From Dehalococcoidia bacterium (GTDB lineage Bacteria; Chloroflexota; Dehalococcoidia; Lucifugimonadales; Lucifugimonadaceae): a DNA stretch of 64,000 nt. Under the pieces are notes generated by a model. That model did not search any database. It worked only from the letters and a program-made list of their open reading frames with translations, and was not told where the DNA came from. The position numbers and the translations under genes are program-made. Of the stretch, positions 52,052 to 60,454 are shown piece by piece (position 1 is the first letter of the stretch; each line of letters starts with the position of its first letter). The stretch covers positions 29,585-93,584 of the forward strand of contig JANQQP010000009.1 of assembly GCA_028285005.1 (NCBI GenBank), written 5' to 3'.

Positions 52052-52608
52052 GCGTCGACGAAGCGCCCCATAAAGATCGTGTCCGCATAGTCTCCGGGCC
52101 CGAACTTCATGTCGCGCACCCCACGCCCCTCCACTTCGAAGCCGTGCTTCTCGTACATGCGACGTGCCGGCTCGCTTGTCGACATCACAAACAGCGCCAG
52201 TTTCTCGATCTGCGGCGTCGTGTCGGCCCACTCGATCAGCCTGGACATCAGCAGCGAGCCGATGCCGCGACGGCGCCAGTCTTTCCTCACCCAGACATCC
52301 TTGATGTCGCAGAAGTGCGCATCGACTGCGTTGTCGCCAGTGCTGGCTTCTAGCGTGCCTATCAGTTCATTACCCACAACCGTCACCAGGCACAGGCTTC
52401 CGTCCCGTCCAGTCATCCGTTCGATCGCTTCCCGCTCATCCGACTCGGAACGCGAAAAGCTGTCCGGGGTGGCAAGCGTCAGCCTGCCCTCTTCGACGAT
52501 AGACCGGTAGAGCGCTATCCGCTGCTGCGCATCGGAAGGCACAGCACTGCGGACGGTAACGGTCTCGCCCGAAGACAGTTGCGACGTGATGGGTTCGACA
52601 GTGGTCAT
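52048..52608 (-). CDS. GNAT-family N-acetyltransferase
   Basis: Motif A VRKDWRRRGIGSLLMSRL (acetyl-CoA pyrophosphate loop) and the LALFVMSTSEPARRMYEKHGFEV block give the fold. The first part, SGETVTVRSAVPSDAQQRI, is the usual N-terminal strand. ATG 52608 is preferred over an upstream start at 52764, which would add 52 residues without family character. Acceptor unknown. Confidence 0.9.
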   Translation of the reverse strand: MTTVEPITSQLSSGETVTVRSAVPSDAQQRIALYRSIVEEGRLTLATPDSFSRSESDEREAIERMTGRDGSLCLVTVVGNELIGTLEASTGDNAVDAHFCDIKDVWVRKDWRRRGIGSLLMSRLIEWADTTPQIEKLALFVMSTSEPARRMYEKHGFEVEGRGVRDMKFGPGDYADTIFMGRFVDA

Positions 52609-52778
52609 TGAATCGTTCGTGCTGCGATCTGTTTCGTTCGGGCCGAGCGTACAACGGCATGAAGGCGATAATGTGTGTTTCACGCCCTTGTTGGGTGAAG
52701 CGGTGATAGCGTTGAATGGCTCAACGGAACGGAGACGCCGCTGATTAGCCGGCGACACCGACAAGCCCCGGAATAAAC

Positions 52779-53579
52779 ATGAGAATCGGATTCATTGGCG
52801 GCGGCGTGATGGCCGAAGCCATCATCACTGGAATACTGGACTCAGGACTCGACGCGCAAGTGTCGGTTGGTGAGCCCGTCGCTGTGAGGCGCGAATCGCT
52901 CGCCAAGCTCTCCGGCCTCAACGTCACCGCCGAAAACACCGAAGCCATCGTCGGCGCAGACATCGTCGTCCTAGCCATCAAGCCGCAGCAGTTCGAAAGC
53001 GTTGCGGAGTCGTTGGTTGGAGTGCTGCGTGAAGAGCAGACCGTTCTCTCGATCATGGCCGGGGTGAAGATGCATTCCATCGGCCTTAAGCTCAATCATC
53101 GCCGACTGATCCGCGTCATGCCGAACACACCGATGCAGGTGCGGCAGGGCATATCTGCCTGGACAGCCACAGACGAAGTGCCGGACGAGGTCATCGACTT
53201 CACAGGCCAGATGCTGCGAGCGCTAGGCGACGAGCTGAAATTCAGCGATGAGCGCTACGTCGATGTCTCGACCGCCGTGAGCGCGAGTGGCCCGGCGTAC
53301 GTATTCCTCTTCATAGAGGCGCTCGCGGACGCAGGCGTGAAGCTCGGTCTGCCCGTGCATGTGGCGCGACACCTCGCCCGACAGACGGTGCTGGGCAGCG
53401 CGGCGTTGGCGAAAGAGACGGGCAAGCATCCGGCTGAGCTGAGGAACATGGTGACATCGCCGGGCGGCACAACGGCGGCTGGCGTGCACGCGCTGGAAGA
53501 AGGCGCATTTAGAGCGGTCATTTCGAACGCCGTGGAGGCTGCGTTCCTGCGTGGCGAAGAGCTTTCGGAAGGGAAGTGA
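52779..53579 (+). CDS. proC: Pyrroline-5-carboxylate reductase
   Basis: Last step of proline synthesis (NADPH-dependent). Rossmann motif GFIGGGVMAEAIITG, IRVMPNTPMQVRQG and the C-terminal SGPAYVFLFIEALADAGVKLG / SPGGTTAAGVHALEEGAFRA domain are all present. The 266-residue length is standard. The stop overlaps the following yggT start (TGATG). Confidence 0.97.
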   Translation: MRIGFIGGGVMAEAIITGILDSGLDAQVSVGEPVAVRRESLAKLSGLNVTAENTEAIVGADIVVLAIKPQQFESVAESLVGVLREEQTVLSIMAGVKMHSIGLKLNHRRLIRVMPNTPMQVRQGISAWTATDEVPDEVIDFTGQMLRALGDELKFSDERYVDVSTAVSASGPAYVFLFIEALADAGVKLGLPVHVARHLARQTVLGSAALAKETGKHPAELRNMVTSPGGTTAAGVHALEEGAFRAVISNAVEAAFLRGEELSEGK

Positions 53580-53836
53580 TGGACGCTGGAGCAATAGTCG
53601 GTGCGATAGCGACCCTCATGGAGATCGTCGCGTTCCTGTTGGTCGCCCGCGCCCTGGTCTCGTGGTTCCCGGACCTGAGGCGACACCAGATCGTGCAGTT
53701 GCTCTACGACATCACGGACCCGATCATCGAACCGCTCCGCAGAATCATCCCTCCGATAGGCCAGATTGACCTGAGCGTGTTCATCACCGTCTTCAGTCTC
53801 TTCATCATCGCCGAATCGCTCAGAGCGGCCGTCTGA
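53579..53836 (+). CDS. YggT-family membrane protein
   Basis: Short protein with two hydrophobic helices (about residues 9-30 and 60-82) and the ALVSWFPDLRR and DPIIEPLRRIIPP segments typical of YggT, a cell-division or osmotic-stress-linked membrane family. It overlaps proC by its ATG, a common gene order in bacteria. ATG 53579 is used; a GTG one codon earlier is possible. Confidence 0.92.
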   Translation: MDAGAIVGAIATLMEIVAFLLVARALVSWFPDLRRHQIVQLLYDITDPIIEPLRRIIPPIGQIDLSVFITVFSLFIIAESLRAAV

Positions 53837-53848
53837 GGACGTCATCTA

Positions 53849-53972
53849 CTCCCTCCCTGTCAGGGAGGGAGTTAGAGGGTGGGTTGTCTGTCTGTCATTC
53901 TGAACTTGATTCAGAATCTCTCGCTGAACCAGGGCTCCACGGTCAGACCCCTCCGCGCTGGTCGGGATGACA
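53849..53972. repeat. Intergenic repeat pair (CTCCCTCCCTG palindrome and TGTCATTC element)
   Basis: CTCCCTCCCTG-T-CAGGGAGGGAG (53849-53871) is a near-perfect hairpin, followed by AGGGTGGG; a sister copy lies at 56146. The TGTCATTCTGAACTTGATTC element begins at 53893 and ends with GTCGGGATGACA. The stretch between yggT and birA (170 bases) is almost wholly made of these. Confidence 0.8.
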
Positions 53973-54005
53973 CATTCAAGGGTCGCAAGGTCCCCCCAAC
54001 CGTCT

Positions 54006-54761
54006 TCACCTCAGCGTCACCTCGCCAGCCGCCACCGGCCATGCGCGTCCCGTCTCATCTCGCACAATCAGCCGTCCAGCCTCGTCAACATCCTCGGCGA
54101 CCCCTGCTACCGCCTTCCGCTCGCCGCCGCCAGTGACAAAGGTCACCTGAACCGACTGTCCCAACGTCTCGAGCCGCTCCCGCCACGCAGGCACCACCGT
54201 GCCGCCACGCCGCACCTGCGTATAGAGCTCATCAACTCGTGCCATCAGCTCCCCAAGCAACTCTTCCCGATCAAACCGCCTCTCGGCTAGCTCACTCATG
54301 CTCACGGCTGGCAAGCCACCCGGCGATCGCTCCCGCATCCTCGAATTCACGTTCAGACCTACACCTGCAACCACCGCCAGCCCGCCTGCTCCCTGCGACG
54401 ACTCCAGCAGGATTCCTGACACCTTCGCACCATCAACTCTCACATCGTTAGGCCACTTGATAGCGGCTTCAAACCCGCACTCCTCGTCCACCAACTCCGC
54501 AATTGCCAACGTGAGCAGCATGTTGATCTCACCGGCAATCGCCGGACGCGGCCTGAACAGCACCGAAAACAGCAGGTCCTCGCCCGGCTCCGACTCCCAC
54601 ACGCGGTCATATCTTCCCCGTCCCGCGGTCTGCTCATCAGTCCAGAGCACCAGTCCCTCCACGGCCCCCTCGCGAGACAGTTGCGCCAGGTCGTCCATCG
54701 TCGAGCCGGTCGACTCTATGTGGCGCAGTTCGCGGCCGATCACTGATTCTTCGTTTGGCAT
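54006..54761 (-). CDS. birA: Biotin--[acetyl-CoA-carboxylase] ligase
   Basis: Attaches biotin to carboxylase carrier proteins. The adenylate-forming motif GRGRYDRVW is at about residue 47, and AAIKWPNDVRVDGAKVSGILLE carries the biotin-binding Lys region. A C-terminal SH3-like domain ends in EVTLR. There is no N-terminal helix-turn-helix, so it is the monofunctional ligase and should not repress transcription. The 251-residue length fits. Confidence 0.95.
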   Translation of the reverse strand: MPNEESVIGRELRHIESTGSTMDDLAQLSREGAVEGLVLWTDEQTAGRGRYDRVWESEPGEDLLFSVLFRPRPAIAGEINMLLTLAIAELVDEECGFEAAIKWPNDVRVDGAKVSGILLESSQGAGGLAVVAGVGLNVNSRMRERSPGGLPAVSMSELAERRFDREELLGELMARVDELYTQVRRGGTVVPAWRERLETLGQSVQVTFVTGGGERKAVAGVAEDVDEAGRLIVRDETGRAWPVAAGEVTLR

Positions 54762-55012
54762 AGGTGGGATTCGGGTTGCGTTCGGGTGTGGGACGGGCAG
54801 CGCCGCGGTGTGCCGGTGCTCATCACGACGCGGTGGGTGTTTCCACTCATCGCAACTTGTAGGAACCGCGTTGGAGTGCCAACGGTGTGCGGAATACCTT
54901 GAAGGAGATGTGAGGAGACGCCGGCCCCCGTTCGGGAATTTGCTGGCAACTCAGTGAGCCGCAACGGGCACGTGCCCGATTGCCCGGACCGGACACAGGG
55001 AGACCAAGAAAT

Positions 55013-56062
55013 ATGGCCCAGAAGAAACGATCTAAGGCCAGCATCCTGAACGAGTTTACTCCGTTCCCGTCAGACAACGCCTCTGCCGAGGCTGCCTGGC
55101 GCCAGGCTCTGCTGCTCCGAGAGCTCTCTCGGGATGAGCGAGTAGTGGCACGAAAGCGCCGCTCCGAGGCAGAGTCTGCCCGCGCTCAGGCTGAGCACGA
55201 GGCGATTACCGCCACAAAGCAGCTCTGTAGCGAGCTCCAGGCTCAGGCCCGGATGAAGCTGCAGCAGGCCGAGGACACTCTTGCAGAGGCCCAGCGCGTC
55301 AAGGCAGATGCCACGGCACGCAGCTCTCGCATGGTTGACCAGGCCCAGACCGAGCTGGCGAAGGCTCAGAAGTCTCGAGAAGAGTCTGAGACCTACGCTG
55401 AAGAGGTCCAGGCGAACGCACGGTCCGCAGCTGAAGCCCTCATGGCCCAGACACGCTCTGGCGCCGAAGAGCTGGCGACACGCATGCGCCGTGAGACCGC
55501 AGAAGACATTCGCAAGATGCTGTCAGAGATCGAAGTCGCCCGGGCTTCTGCCGAGGACGAACTCGAGACCCAGCGCATCCTCACCGAGACCGCTCGTGTA
55601 CGGGCGTTCTCACACGGCCTGGCTGCCGAGCAGGCGCCAGACCAGATGGCCAAGACCAACGACAACCTCGCTTCAATTGGTGACCTGAGTGCCTGGGAAC
55701 AGAACATTCAGGAAGCTGAGATGAAAGAGGCTGCCAAGCCGGCCCCAAGGCGCCGCAAGCCTGCTGCAAAGCGCAAGCCCGCAGCCAGGAAGGCCTCCAG
55801 CCGCAAGCCCGCCGCAAAGCGTAAGCCTGCAGCTAAGAAGGCAGCCGCCAAGGCTAAGCCTGCTGCGAAGCGCAAGCCCGCAGCGAAGAAAGCGGTCAGC
55901 CGCAAGCCTGCCGCAAAGAAGGCCCCGGCACGCAAGCCCGCTGCAAAGCGGAAGCCTGCAGCCAGGAAGGCTCCGGCACGCAAGCCTGCACTGAAGGCAG
56001 TCGCCAGGAAGTCGCCCGCAAAGCGCTCCTCCTCACGACGCTCCAGCAAGAAGGCCGCGTAG
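55013..56062 (+). CDS. Histone H1-like lysine/alanine-rich DNA-binding protein
   Basis: The first ~225 residues are helical and charged, with long coiled-coil-like segments (AESARAQAEHEA, QTELAKAQKS), related in style to DivIVA/GvpC or AcrA-type coiled coils. After this a tail of about 115 residues is built of KPAAKRKPAA/KPAARKA blocks, as in H1 tails and some bacterial nucleoid proteins. ATG 55013 starts MAQKKRSKAS. A strong terminator lies 23 bases after the stop. Possible nucleoid compaction or DNA-associated role, inferred from composition only. Confidence 0.82.
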   Translation: MAQKKRSKASILNEFTPFPSDNASAEAAWRQALLLRELSRDERVVARKRRSEAESARAQAEHEAITATKQLCSELQAQARMKLQQAEDTLAEAQRVKADATARSSRMVDQAQTELAKAQKSREESETYAEEVQANARSAAEALMAQTRSGAEELATRMRRETAEDIRKMLSEIEVARASAEDELETQRILTETARVRAFSHGLAAEQAPDQMAKTNDNLASIGDLSAWEQNIQEAEMKEAAKPAPRRRKPAAKRKPAARKASSRKPAAKRKPAAKKAAAKAKPAAKRKPAAKKAVSRKPAAKKAPARKPAAKRKPAARKAPARKPALKAVARKSPAKRSSSRRSSKKAA

Positions 56063-56084
56063 CCGACGCTAGAAATAGCTAACG

Positions 56085-56121
56085 AGAGAGGCCGGGCGAT
56101 TTACGCCCGGCCTCTCTTTTT
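56085..56121 (+). terminator. Intrinsic terminator after histone-like gene
   Basis: AGAGAGGCCGGGCG and CGCCCGGCCTCTCT form a perfect 14-bp stem around ATTTA, followed by TTTTT. It is the strongest plus-strand terminator in the window. Confidence 0.95.
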
Positions 56122-56145
56122 GTCTTCAGATAGTCGGATGTCTTG

Positions 56146-56400
56146 CCCTCTCCCTCCCTGACAGGGAGGGAGTTAGAGGGTGGGTGGTCGGCTGCTTCGG
56201 CGGCTGCCAGTCAGAAGGATGACCCTCTCCCAAGCTGAGAGAGGGGATCGCTGTCATTCTGAACTTGATTCAGAATCTCTCGTTGAACCATTGATCAGCG
56301 GTCAGATCCCTCCGCTGCGGTCGGAATGACGTATCGAAGGAGCGGGGCGTCCTCCCCCCTCTCCCTCGATGGGAGAGGGATTAAGGGAGAGGGTGATGTC
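56146..56400. repeat. Cluster of intergenic repeats between histone-like gene and GNAT
   Basis: Four units in series: CTCCCTCCCTG-A-CAGGGAGGGAG (56150-56172), an imperfect ACCCTCTCCC/GAGAGGGG hairpin (56222-56247), a TGTCATTCTGAACTTGATTC element (56252-56331, ending GTCGGAATGAC), and a CCCTCTCCC-TCGAT-GGGAGAGGG unit (56357-56400). The last is nearly identical to the one at 45489. No protein-coding potential is seen. Confidence 0.85.
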
Positions 56401-56417
56401 GGCAACTGGCCAACCAC

Positions 56418-56980
56418 TCACACTCTCAGCCGCATCACATACCTTCGCGAACCGGCTTTTCCAGCCAACTCAAAACCGGCCCTCTCGAACATCGGCGCGA
56501 ACCCCATGAACAGGTAACTCGGAGAGTCCGGGTCTACGGGATACGCCTCGATCACCGTCGCCCCATTCGACTTTGCATGCTCGACGGCACCGCCAGCAGT
56601 TGGTCACCCAGGCCGGAACCCCTCAGCCTGCGCGGGATGAAGAAACAGGCGATGGACCAGACGTTGTCCGCACCATCTGCGTCCCTCTCCGTACCGCCAA
56701 GCCCTTCGCGATAAGTCGGGCGCGGTGCCACAGAACACCATGCAACGGGCTCTTCATCGATGTAGCCCACAATGCCGATCGGCGTATCGGACTCAACAAT
56801 CGTCCTGATCGCGGCCTTCTTGTCCGCGTTTGCATTGCCTCGGATCCCAGATGGACGGTCCCGCCACACCATGCACCAGCAGTACTTCGGCCCGCCGCGG
56901 CCCTCGAACAGCCGCTCGAAGTCAGGCCAACTGGCGTGGTCTACTTTCTTGAAATGCAGTTTTGGCGAATCGGCAGGCAT
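56418..56980 (-). pseudogene. GNAT acetyltransferase, frameshifted
   Basis: From ATG 56980 the protein reads PADSPKLHFKK and contains PKYCWCMVWR, a WCSVAPRP strand and the FIPRRLRGSGLGDQLL motif A, all typical of GNAT. After LLAV the frame is lost and a stop follows at 56552. A one-base shift at about 56588 restores EHAKSNGATVIEAYPVDPDS and a normal C-terminus FERAGFELAGKAGSRRYVMRL, ending with TGA at 56418-56420. One base seems missing (expected GCG GTG GCC). It could be a sequencing error, or a recent inactivation. Confidence 0.85.
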
Positions 56981-57070
56981 CGATGGTTCCCGGTCGACGA
57001 ACCTCTGGCAGGCTCGTCACCTCGGAAGAATAGCCGACCGCTTACGAACCGCCTCACCGCCTGGCAACCA

Positions 57071-57802
57071 CTACCTGTTCACCATCCTGAGCATGAAGCC
57101 CGGCGCCACCCTGCTCATCAAACTGAGCTGAGCGCTCTGCCCCGGCGTGATCTGCTGCTTGCCCTTGCGGAAACCCTTCATGAACTTTGTAGCAAGCTTC
57201 TCAGGCGTGATCTTCGGCAGCGGGACGTCCTCGACCATCTCGGTGTCCACCAATGGCGGCATCAGTTCGACCACCTGAACGTTCGTTTCGGACAGTTGCT
57301 TCCTCAATGAAAGCGTCCAGGAGTGCACCCCGGCTTTGGTAGCCGAGTAGACAGGCGCAGCCACATACGGCACGAACGCCAGCCCGGACGACACGTTCAC
57401 GATCGCCGCTTCCGGCTTCTTGAGAAGACCGGGCAGGAAGTGGTGCACCATGCGGACTGGACCGCTGAAATCGATATCGATCTCATTCAGCTGCGTCTCC
57501 AGCGTCACCTCGCCTTTTGCCACATCGAAGATGTGAAACACCCCGGCGTTGTTCACCAACACGTCGATGCCACCATAGCGCTCGTCACAAAGATCCCGCA
57601 GCTTCTCGATCTGCTCGGAGCTCGTCACGTCGACCTGAGCCACTTCCAACTCAGGGATCTGCTGCTTCGCCGCCTCTAGCCGATCAAGACTGCGGCCTGC
57701 GATCACCACTTTGCTGCCCTCTGCAACAAACTGCCTGGCGATCTCAAGCCCAATCCCGGAGCCTCCACCGGTGATCAGAACCGTCTTTCCTGAAGCGTCC
57801 AT
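57071..57802 (-). CDS. Short-chain dehydrogenase/reductase
   Basis: Classical SDR: cofactor motif TGGGSGIGLEIA at residues 11-22, VNNAGVFHIFD (NNAG), catalytic Ser at about 141 and Y-SATK (residues about 153-157). The first acidic residue after strand 2 (AGRSL) suggests NADP. Length normal. Transcribed divergently from the HxlR-type regulator, which probably controls it. Substrate unknown. Confidence 0.92.
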   Translation of the reverse strand: MDASGKTVLITGGGSGIGLEIARQFVAEGSKVVIAGRSLDRLEAAKQQIPELEVAQVDVTSSEQIEKLRDLCDERYGGIDVLVNNAGVFHIFDVAKGEVTLETQLNEIDIDFSGPVRMVHHFLPGLLKKPEAAIVNVSSGLAFVPYVAAPVYSATKAGVHSWTLSLRKQLSETNVQVVELMPPLVDTEMVEDVPLPKITPEKLATKFMKGFRKGKQQITPGQSAQLSLMSRVAPGFMLRMVNR

Positions 57803-57849
57803 GCCTGCAAACCTCTGACCGTGCCGCCGTGTATTAGTTTCATGTCTGC

Positions 57850-57861
57850 GTGTAGATACAC
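57850..57861. promoter_or_regulatory. Operator-like GTGTA-GA-TACAC between SDR and HxlR genes
   Basis: A 12-bp inverted repeat GTGTA-GA-TACAC lies near the middle of the 109-base divergent gap. On the plus strand TAGATAATC at about 57892 resembles a -10 box. HxlR-family dimers typically bind such palindromes; the adjacent regulator is the natural candidate. Confidence 0.5.
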
Positions 57862-57911
57862 AGGAATTTAAAGCATAAACTTTAGATAATCAAGTCAATC
57901 TGGGCTTTGCT

Positions 57912-58592
57912 ATGGTCGAACCGATGAAGCTAAAGAGTTACGGGCAGGCGTGCGCACTCGCCGCGGCGCTCGACGTCATAGGCTCCCGGTGGACGATCCT
58001 CATCTTGCGTGATCTTATGGGCGGTCCAGCGCGGTACGTCGACCTTCACCGCGGACTGCCTGGCCTCGCATCGAACCTTCTCGCCGACCGGCTCCGCGAC
58101 CTCGAAGAGTTCGGGCTGATCGAGAAGACGACCGAAGCGTATGGAGTGACGCTCTACAGGCTGACTCCGCTCGGCGAGCAGACGCGGCCCGCCCTGGCGG
58201 AGCTCGGGAAGCTCGGGTTGATCCTGCGCGCATCAGACAGCGCAGGCCTGCTCGGAGATCCGGCGCCGCCGAAGAACCTCAGGTTCCTGGCAATCGCGTT
58301 TCAGTCGCTCTTCGCATCGGGCTGGCGAGAAGATCGGCCGTTCCAGCTCGGCCTGAAGGTCGATGACGAGTGGTTCACCATCGAGTCCGGCCCAGACGGA
58401 CTGACCGTCAAGTACGAGAAACCGCCGGATGGAGTGCCGGCCCTTGGAGTCAGCTACGACGCGGTCAATGATGTCATCGTTCCCGGTGCAGACCTCGACA
58501 GATTTCGACGTGAAGCGACCGTGATCGCTGGCGGGCCAGAAGCTATCGACACTTTCGTGGATCTAGTCGGCGCCGCGATGGCAGCCTACTAG
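57912..58592 (+). CDS. HxlR-family transcriptional regulator with C-terminal sterol-carrier-like domain
   Basis: N-terminal winged helix of HxlR type: CALAAALDVIGSRWTILILRDLMGGPARYVDLHRG and LLADRLRDLEEFGLIEK, residues 14-75. The conserved Cys of HxlR-type sensors is at about 14. Residues ~120-226 are a beta-alpha domain like SCP2/alkylsulfatase-type sterol carrier folds. ATG 57912 is used; ATG at codon 5 is an alternative. Probably autoregulates and controls the divergent SDR gene. Confidence 0.9.
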   Translation: MVEPMKLKSYGQACALAAALDVIGSRWTILILRDLMGGPARYVDLHRGLPGLASNLLADRLRDLEEFGLIEKTTEAYGVTLYRLTPLGEQTRPALAELGKLGLILRASDSAGLLGDPAPPKNLRFLAIAFQSLFASGWREDRPFQLGLKVDDEWFTIESGPDGLTVKYEKPPDGVPALGVSYDAVNDVIVPGADLDRFRREATVIAGGPEAIDTFVDLVGAAMAAY

Positions 58593-59776
58593 AACAGCAG
58601 GTAAGGCTCAGACTCCACCTGCAGGAAGTCTCCGGGCGGGAACTCCTTCAAAGCCTCTTCGTTGATGTCCGTGCCCCAGCCCGGGCCTTCCGGCGGCTTC
58701 GTGATCCCGTTCTCGATCACAAGTGGCTTCGTCAGGATCTGGTTGTAGCGCTCGAAAAAGCTGACAAAGATCTCTTGCATGAACGCGTTCTGCACCGACA
58801 TGTCGAAGTGAATGCTTGAGACTGTCGAGATCGGCCCGTTCGAGTTGTGCGGCGCTATCGAAACGAAATGCGTCTCAGCCGCATGCGCGATCTTTGTGAT
58901 CTCCGAGAAGCCGCCGCAGTGGCAGATGTCGGGCTGCAGAATACGCACAGCGTTCTCCTCCAGCAGAGGCTCGAACTCCCAGCGGCTGTAAAGCTGCTCG
59001 CCAGTCGAAACCGGCACATTCACAGAGCGAGCGAAAGCGCCCATCGCCTTGGCGTTGTCGTACAGGATCGGTTCCTCGAGCCATGCGATGTCGAACTCCT
59101 CGAGCCGTTGCGCAACGCGTCCTGCGCTCCACGGGTCCAGTCTGGCACGCACGTCGATGCCGATCTCGATCTCCGGCCCAACGGCCTCTCTGACGGCGCG
59201 GACCACTTCGACGCCGTGCCTGATCCGCTGCTGCGTGATCACCTGCGGACCACCGAACGGGTAAAACTTCAACGCGGTCCAGCCAGCGTCTTTGATACTC
59301 TTCGCCGCCTCGGCGTAGAGAGTTGCTGACTGGCGCATGGCGCCTGAACCGGCCGGAGCGTTCGGGTCGGGCTCGTTGGCATTTTCGAACCAGCCGTTGG
59401 CGTAGACGGCGATGTGGTCGCGGGTGGGTCCGCCTGCTAGCTCGTAGACGGGAACGCCGAGCGCCTTTGCCTTGATGTCCCACAGCGCAAGGTCGATCGC
59501 CGCAATCGCGGACATGGTGACCGCGCCGCCGGCCCATGTGACCCGGCGGTACAGCGAGGTCCAGATCTGCTCGATGCGCCGAGGGTCCTTGCCAACCAGG
59601 TATCGCCCGAAGTCGTTGATCTCAGCCTCAAGCGCAGCATCCTTGTACTGCAGGCTCCCCTCACCCCAACCTGTCACCCCCGCATCGGTCTCAATCCTCA
59701 CAAACAGCCAGTTAGTCCCGGCGGTCTTGTGAACAGGAGTGGAGGTGCGAAAGGTGGTGACGTTGGTGATTTTCAT
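58589..59776 (-). CDS. Enolase-superfamily dehydratase, D-galactonate dehydratase-like
   Basis: Third enolase-family gene. Metal ligands D208 (IGIDVRARL), E234 (WLEEPIL) and E260 (STGEQLY) are in place, and H310 (APHNSNGP) is the likely general acid/base. The N-terminal capping domain and the GWGEGSLQ start match GalD-type galactonate/mandelate dehydratases. The 395-residue length is ordinary. Substrate inferred only from similarity. Its stop overlaps the HxlR stop by four bases. Confidence 0.88.
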   Translation of the reverse strand: MKITNVTTFRTSTPVHKTAGTNWLFVRIETDAGVTGWGEGSLQYKDAALEAEINDFGRYLVGKDPRRIEQIWTSLYRRVTWAGGAVTMSAIAAIDLALWDIKAKALGVPVYELAGGPTRDHIAVYANGWFENANEPDPNAPAGSGAMRQSATLYAEAAKSIKDAGWTALKFYPFGGPQVITQQRIRHGVEVVRAVREAVGPEIEIGIDVRARLDPWSAGRVAQRLEEFDIAWLEEPILYDNAKAMGAFARSVNVPVSTGEQLYSRWEFEPLLEENAVRILQPDICHCGGFSEITKIAHAAETHFVSIAPHNSNGPISTVSSIHFDMSVQNAFMQEIFVSFFERYNQILTKPLVIENGITKPPEGPGWGTDINEEALKEFPPGDFLQVESEPYLLF

Positions 59777-59867
59777 GGATTGATAGGAACCAGGTTGTGG
59801 AGGGACTCGGCAGACCGGCCGTGAGTCTACACGCGACGCGATAGGAGTTCACTGGCTGGGCAACATC

Positions 59868-59906
59868 AAAAAGAAAGGCCCCGGATATTCCGGGGCCTTT
59901 CTTTTT
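59868..59906. terminator. Bidirectional terminator, CCCCGG stem
   Basis: AAAGAAAGGCCCCGG-ATATT-CCGGGGCCTTTCTTT forms a 15-bp perfect stem with a 3' T-run on the plus strand and an A-run/T-run reversed on the minus strand. On the minus strand it ends the transcript of the small membrane protein upstream; on the plus strand there is no gene needing it. Confidence 0.9.
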
Positions 59907-59941
59907 GGGGCAGTAAGGGAAGAAGTCTCCACTAAGACAGA

Positions 59942-60139
59942 CTAACTTGATCCCCGCCAAAACGAACTGAAGTAGTAGGCGACTGCTCCAACACCACCCA
60001 ACCCAAGGAAGATGTTGCGGAACGTCCCCGTGGTCTCGAGGACTCCGTCGAGTACGACACCTGTGATGTACATTCCAAGTACAACAATCACAGGCGCAAC
60101 TATCCACCTGACAACAAGCTGTTCAATGTCTTCGTCCAT
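59942..60139 (-). CDS. Small membrane protein, unknown
   Basis: A 65-residue protein with two membrane helices (about residues 9-30 and 42-60). The ATG is preceded by GGAG and follows the stop of the next gene upstream by 15 bases, so both share an mRNA. It ends at the bidirectional terminator. No family recognised, but size and setting are plausible for a real gene. Confidence 0.65.
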   Translation of the reverse strand: MDEDIEQLVVRWIVAPVIVVLGMYITGVVLDGVLETTGTFRNIFLGLGGVGAVAYYFSSFWRGSS

Positions 60140-60154
60140 TTGTGATCTCCATGT

Positions 60155-60454
60155 TTAGTCGGCAGGTTCCGTACGGAAGGTAGTGTTGGTTCGCTGAGCA
60201 GCGCTTCGGCGAAACGTTGACCGTTGGTCTTGATCTCGACCCATACTGTCTGAAGTCTCAACTTCGATTAACCGAGTGTGACCTGATTTGGTCGCCTCGA
60301 TATCCGGTACACGGCGATGCTTGCCGATAGGTTCTGGCTTTTCGGCGCCAGGAACGTCGGCTTTCACCCTCCATCCATCGCTTTCGAGATCCCTCTTTAG
60401 TTTTCTGACCTTGTTGTCGTGGGCCGTTTGGCTGGTTCTTTTTCTTTTGGCCAT
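60155..60454 (-). CDS. Small nuclease-like protein of unknown family
   Basis: A 99-residue basic protein: VRKLKRDLESDGWRVKADVPG, then RRVPDIEAT (P50-D51), and LIEVETSDS (E64-V-E66), followed by DQRSTFRRSAAQR. The order PD, then E-x-E, resembles PD-(D/E)xK-type nuclease cores, though the usual Lys is Glu here and activity is uncertain. Similar stand-alone proteins are known from diverse archaea and bacteria with no tested function. ATG 60454 has AGGA five bases upstream. In the 284 bases upstream no other gene is seen, except the small ORF at 60739. Confidence 0.6.
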   Translation of the reverse strand: MAKRKRTSQTAHDNKVRKLKRDLESDGWRVKADVPGAEKPEPIGKHRRVPDIEATKSGHTRLIEVETSDSMGRDQDQRSTFRRSAAQRTNTTFRTEPAD

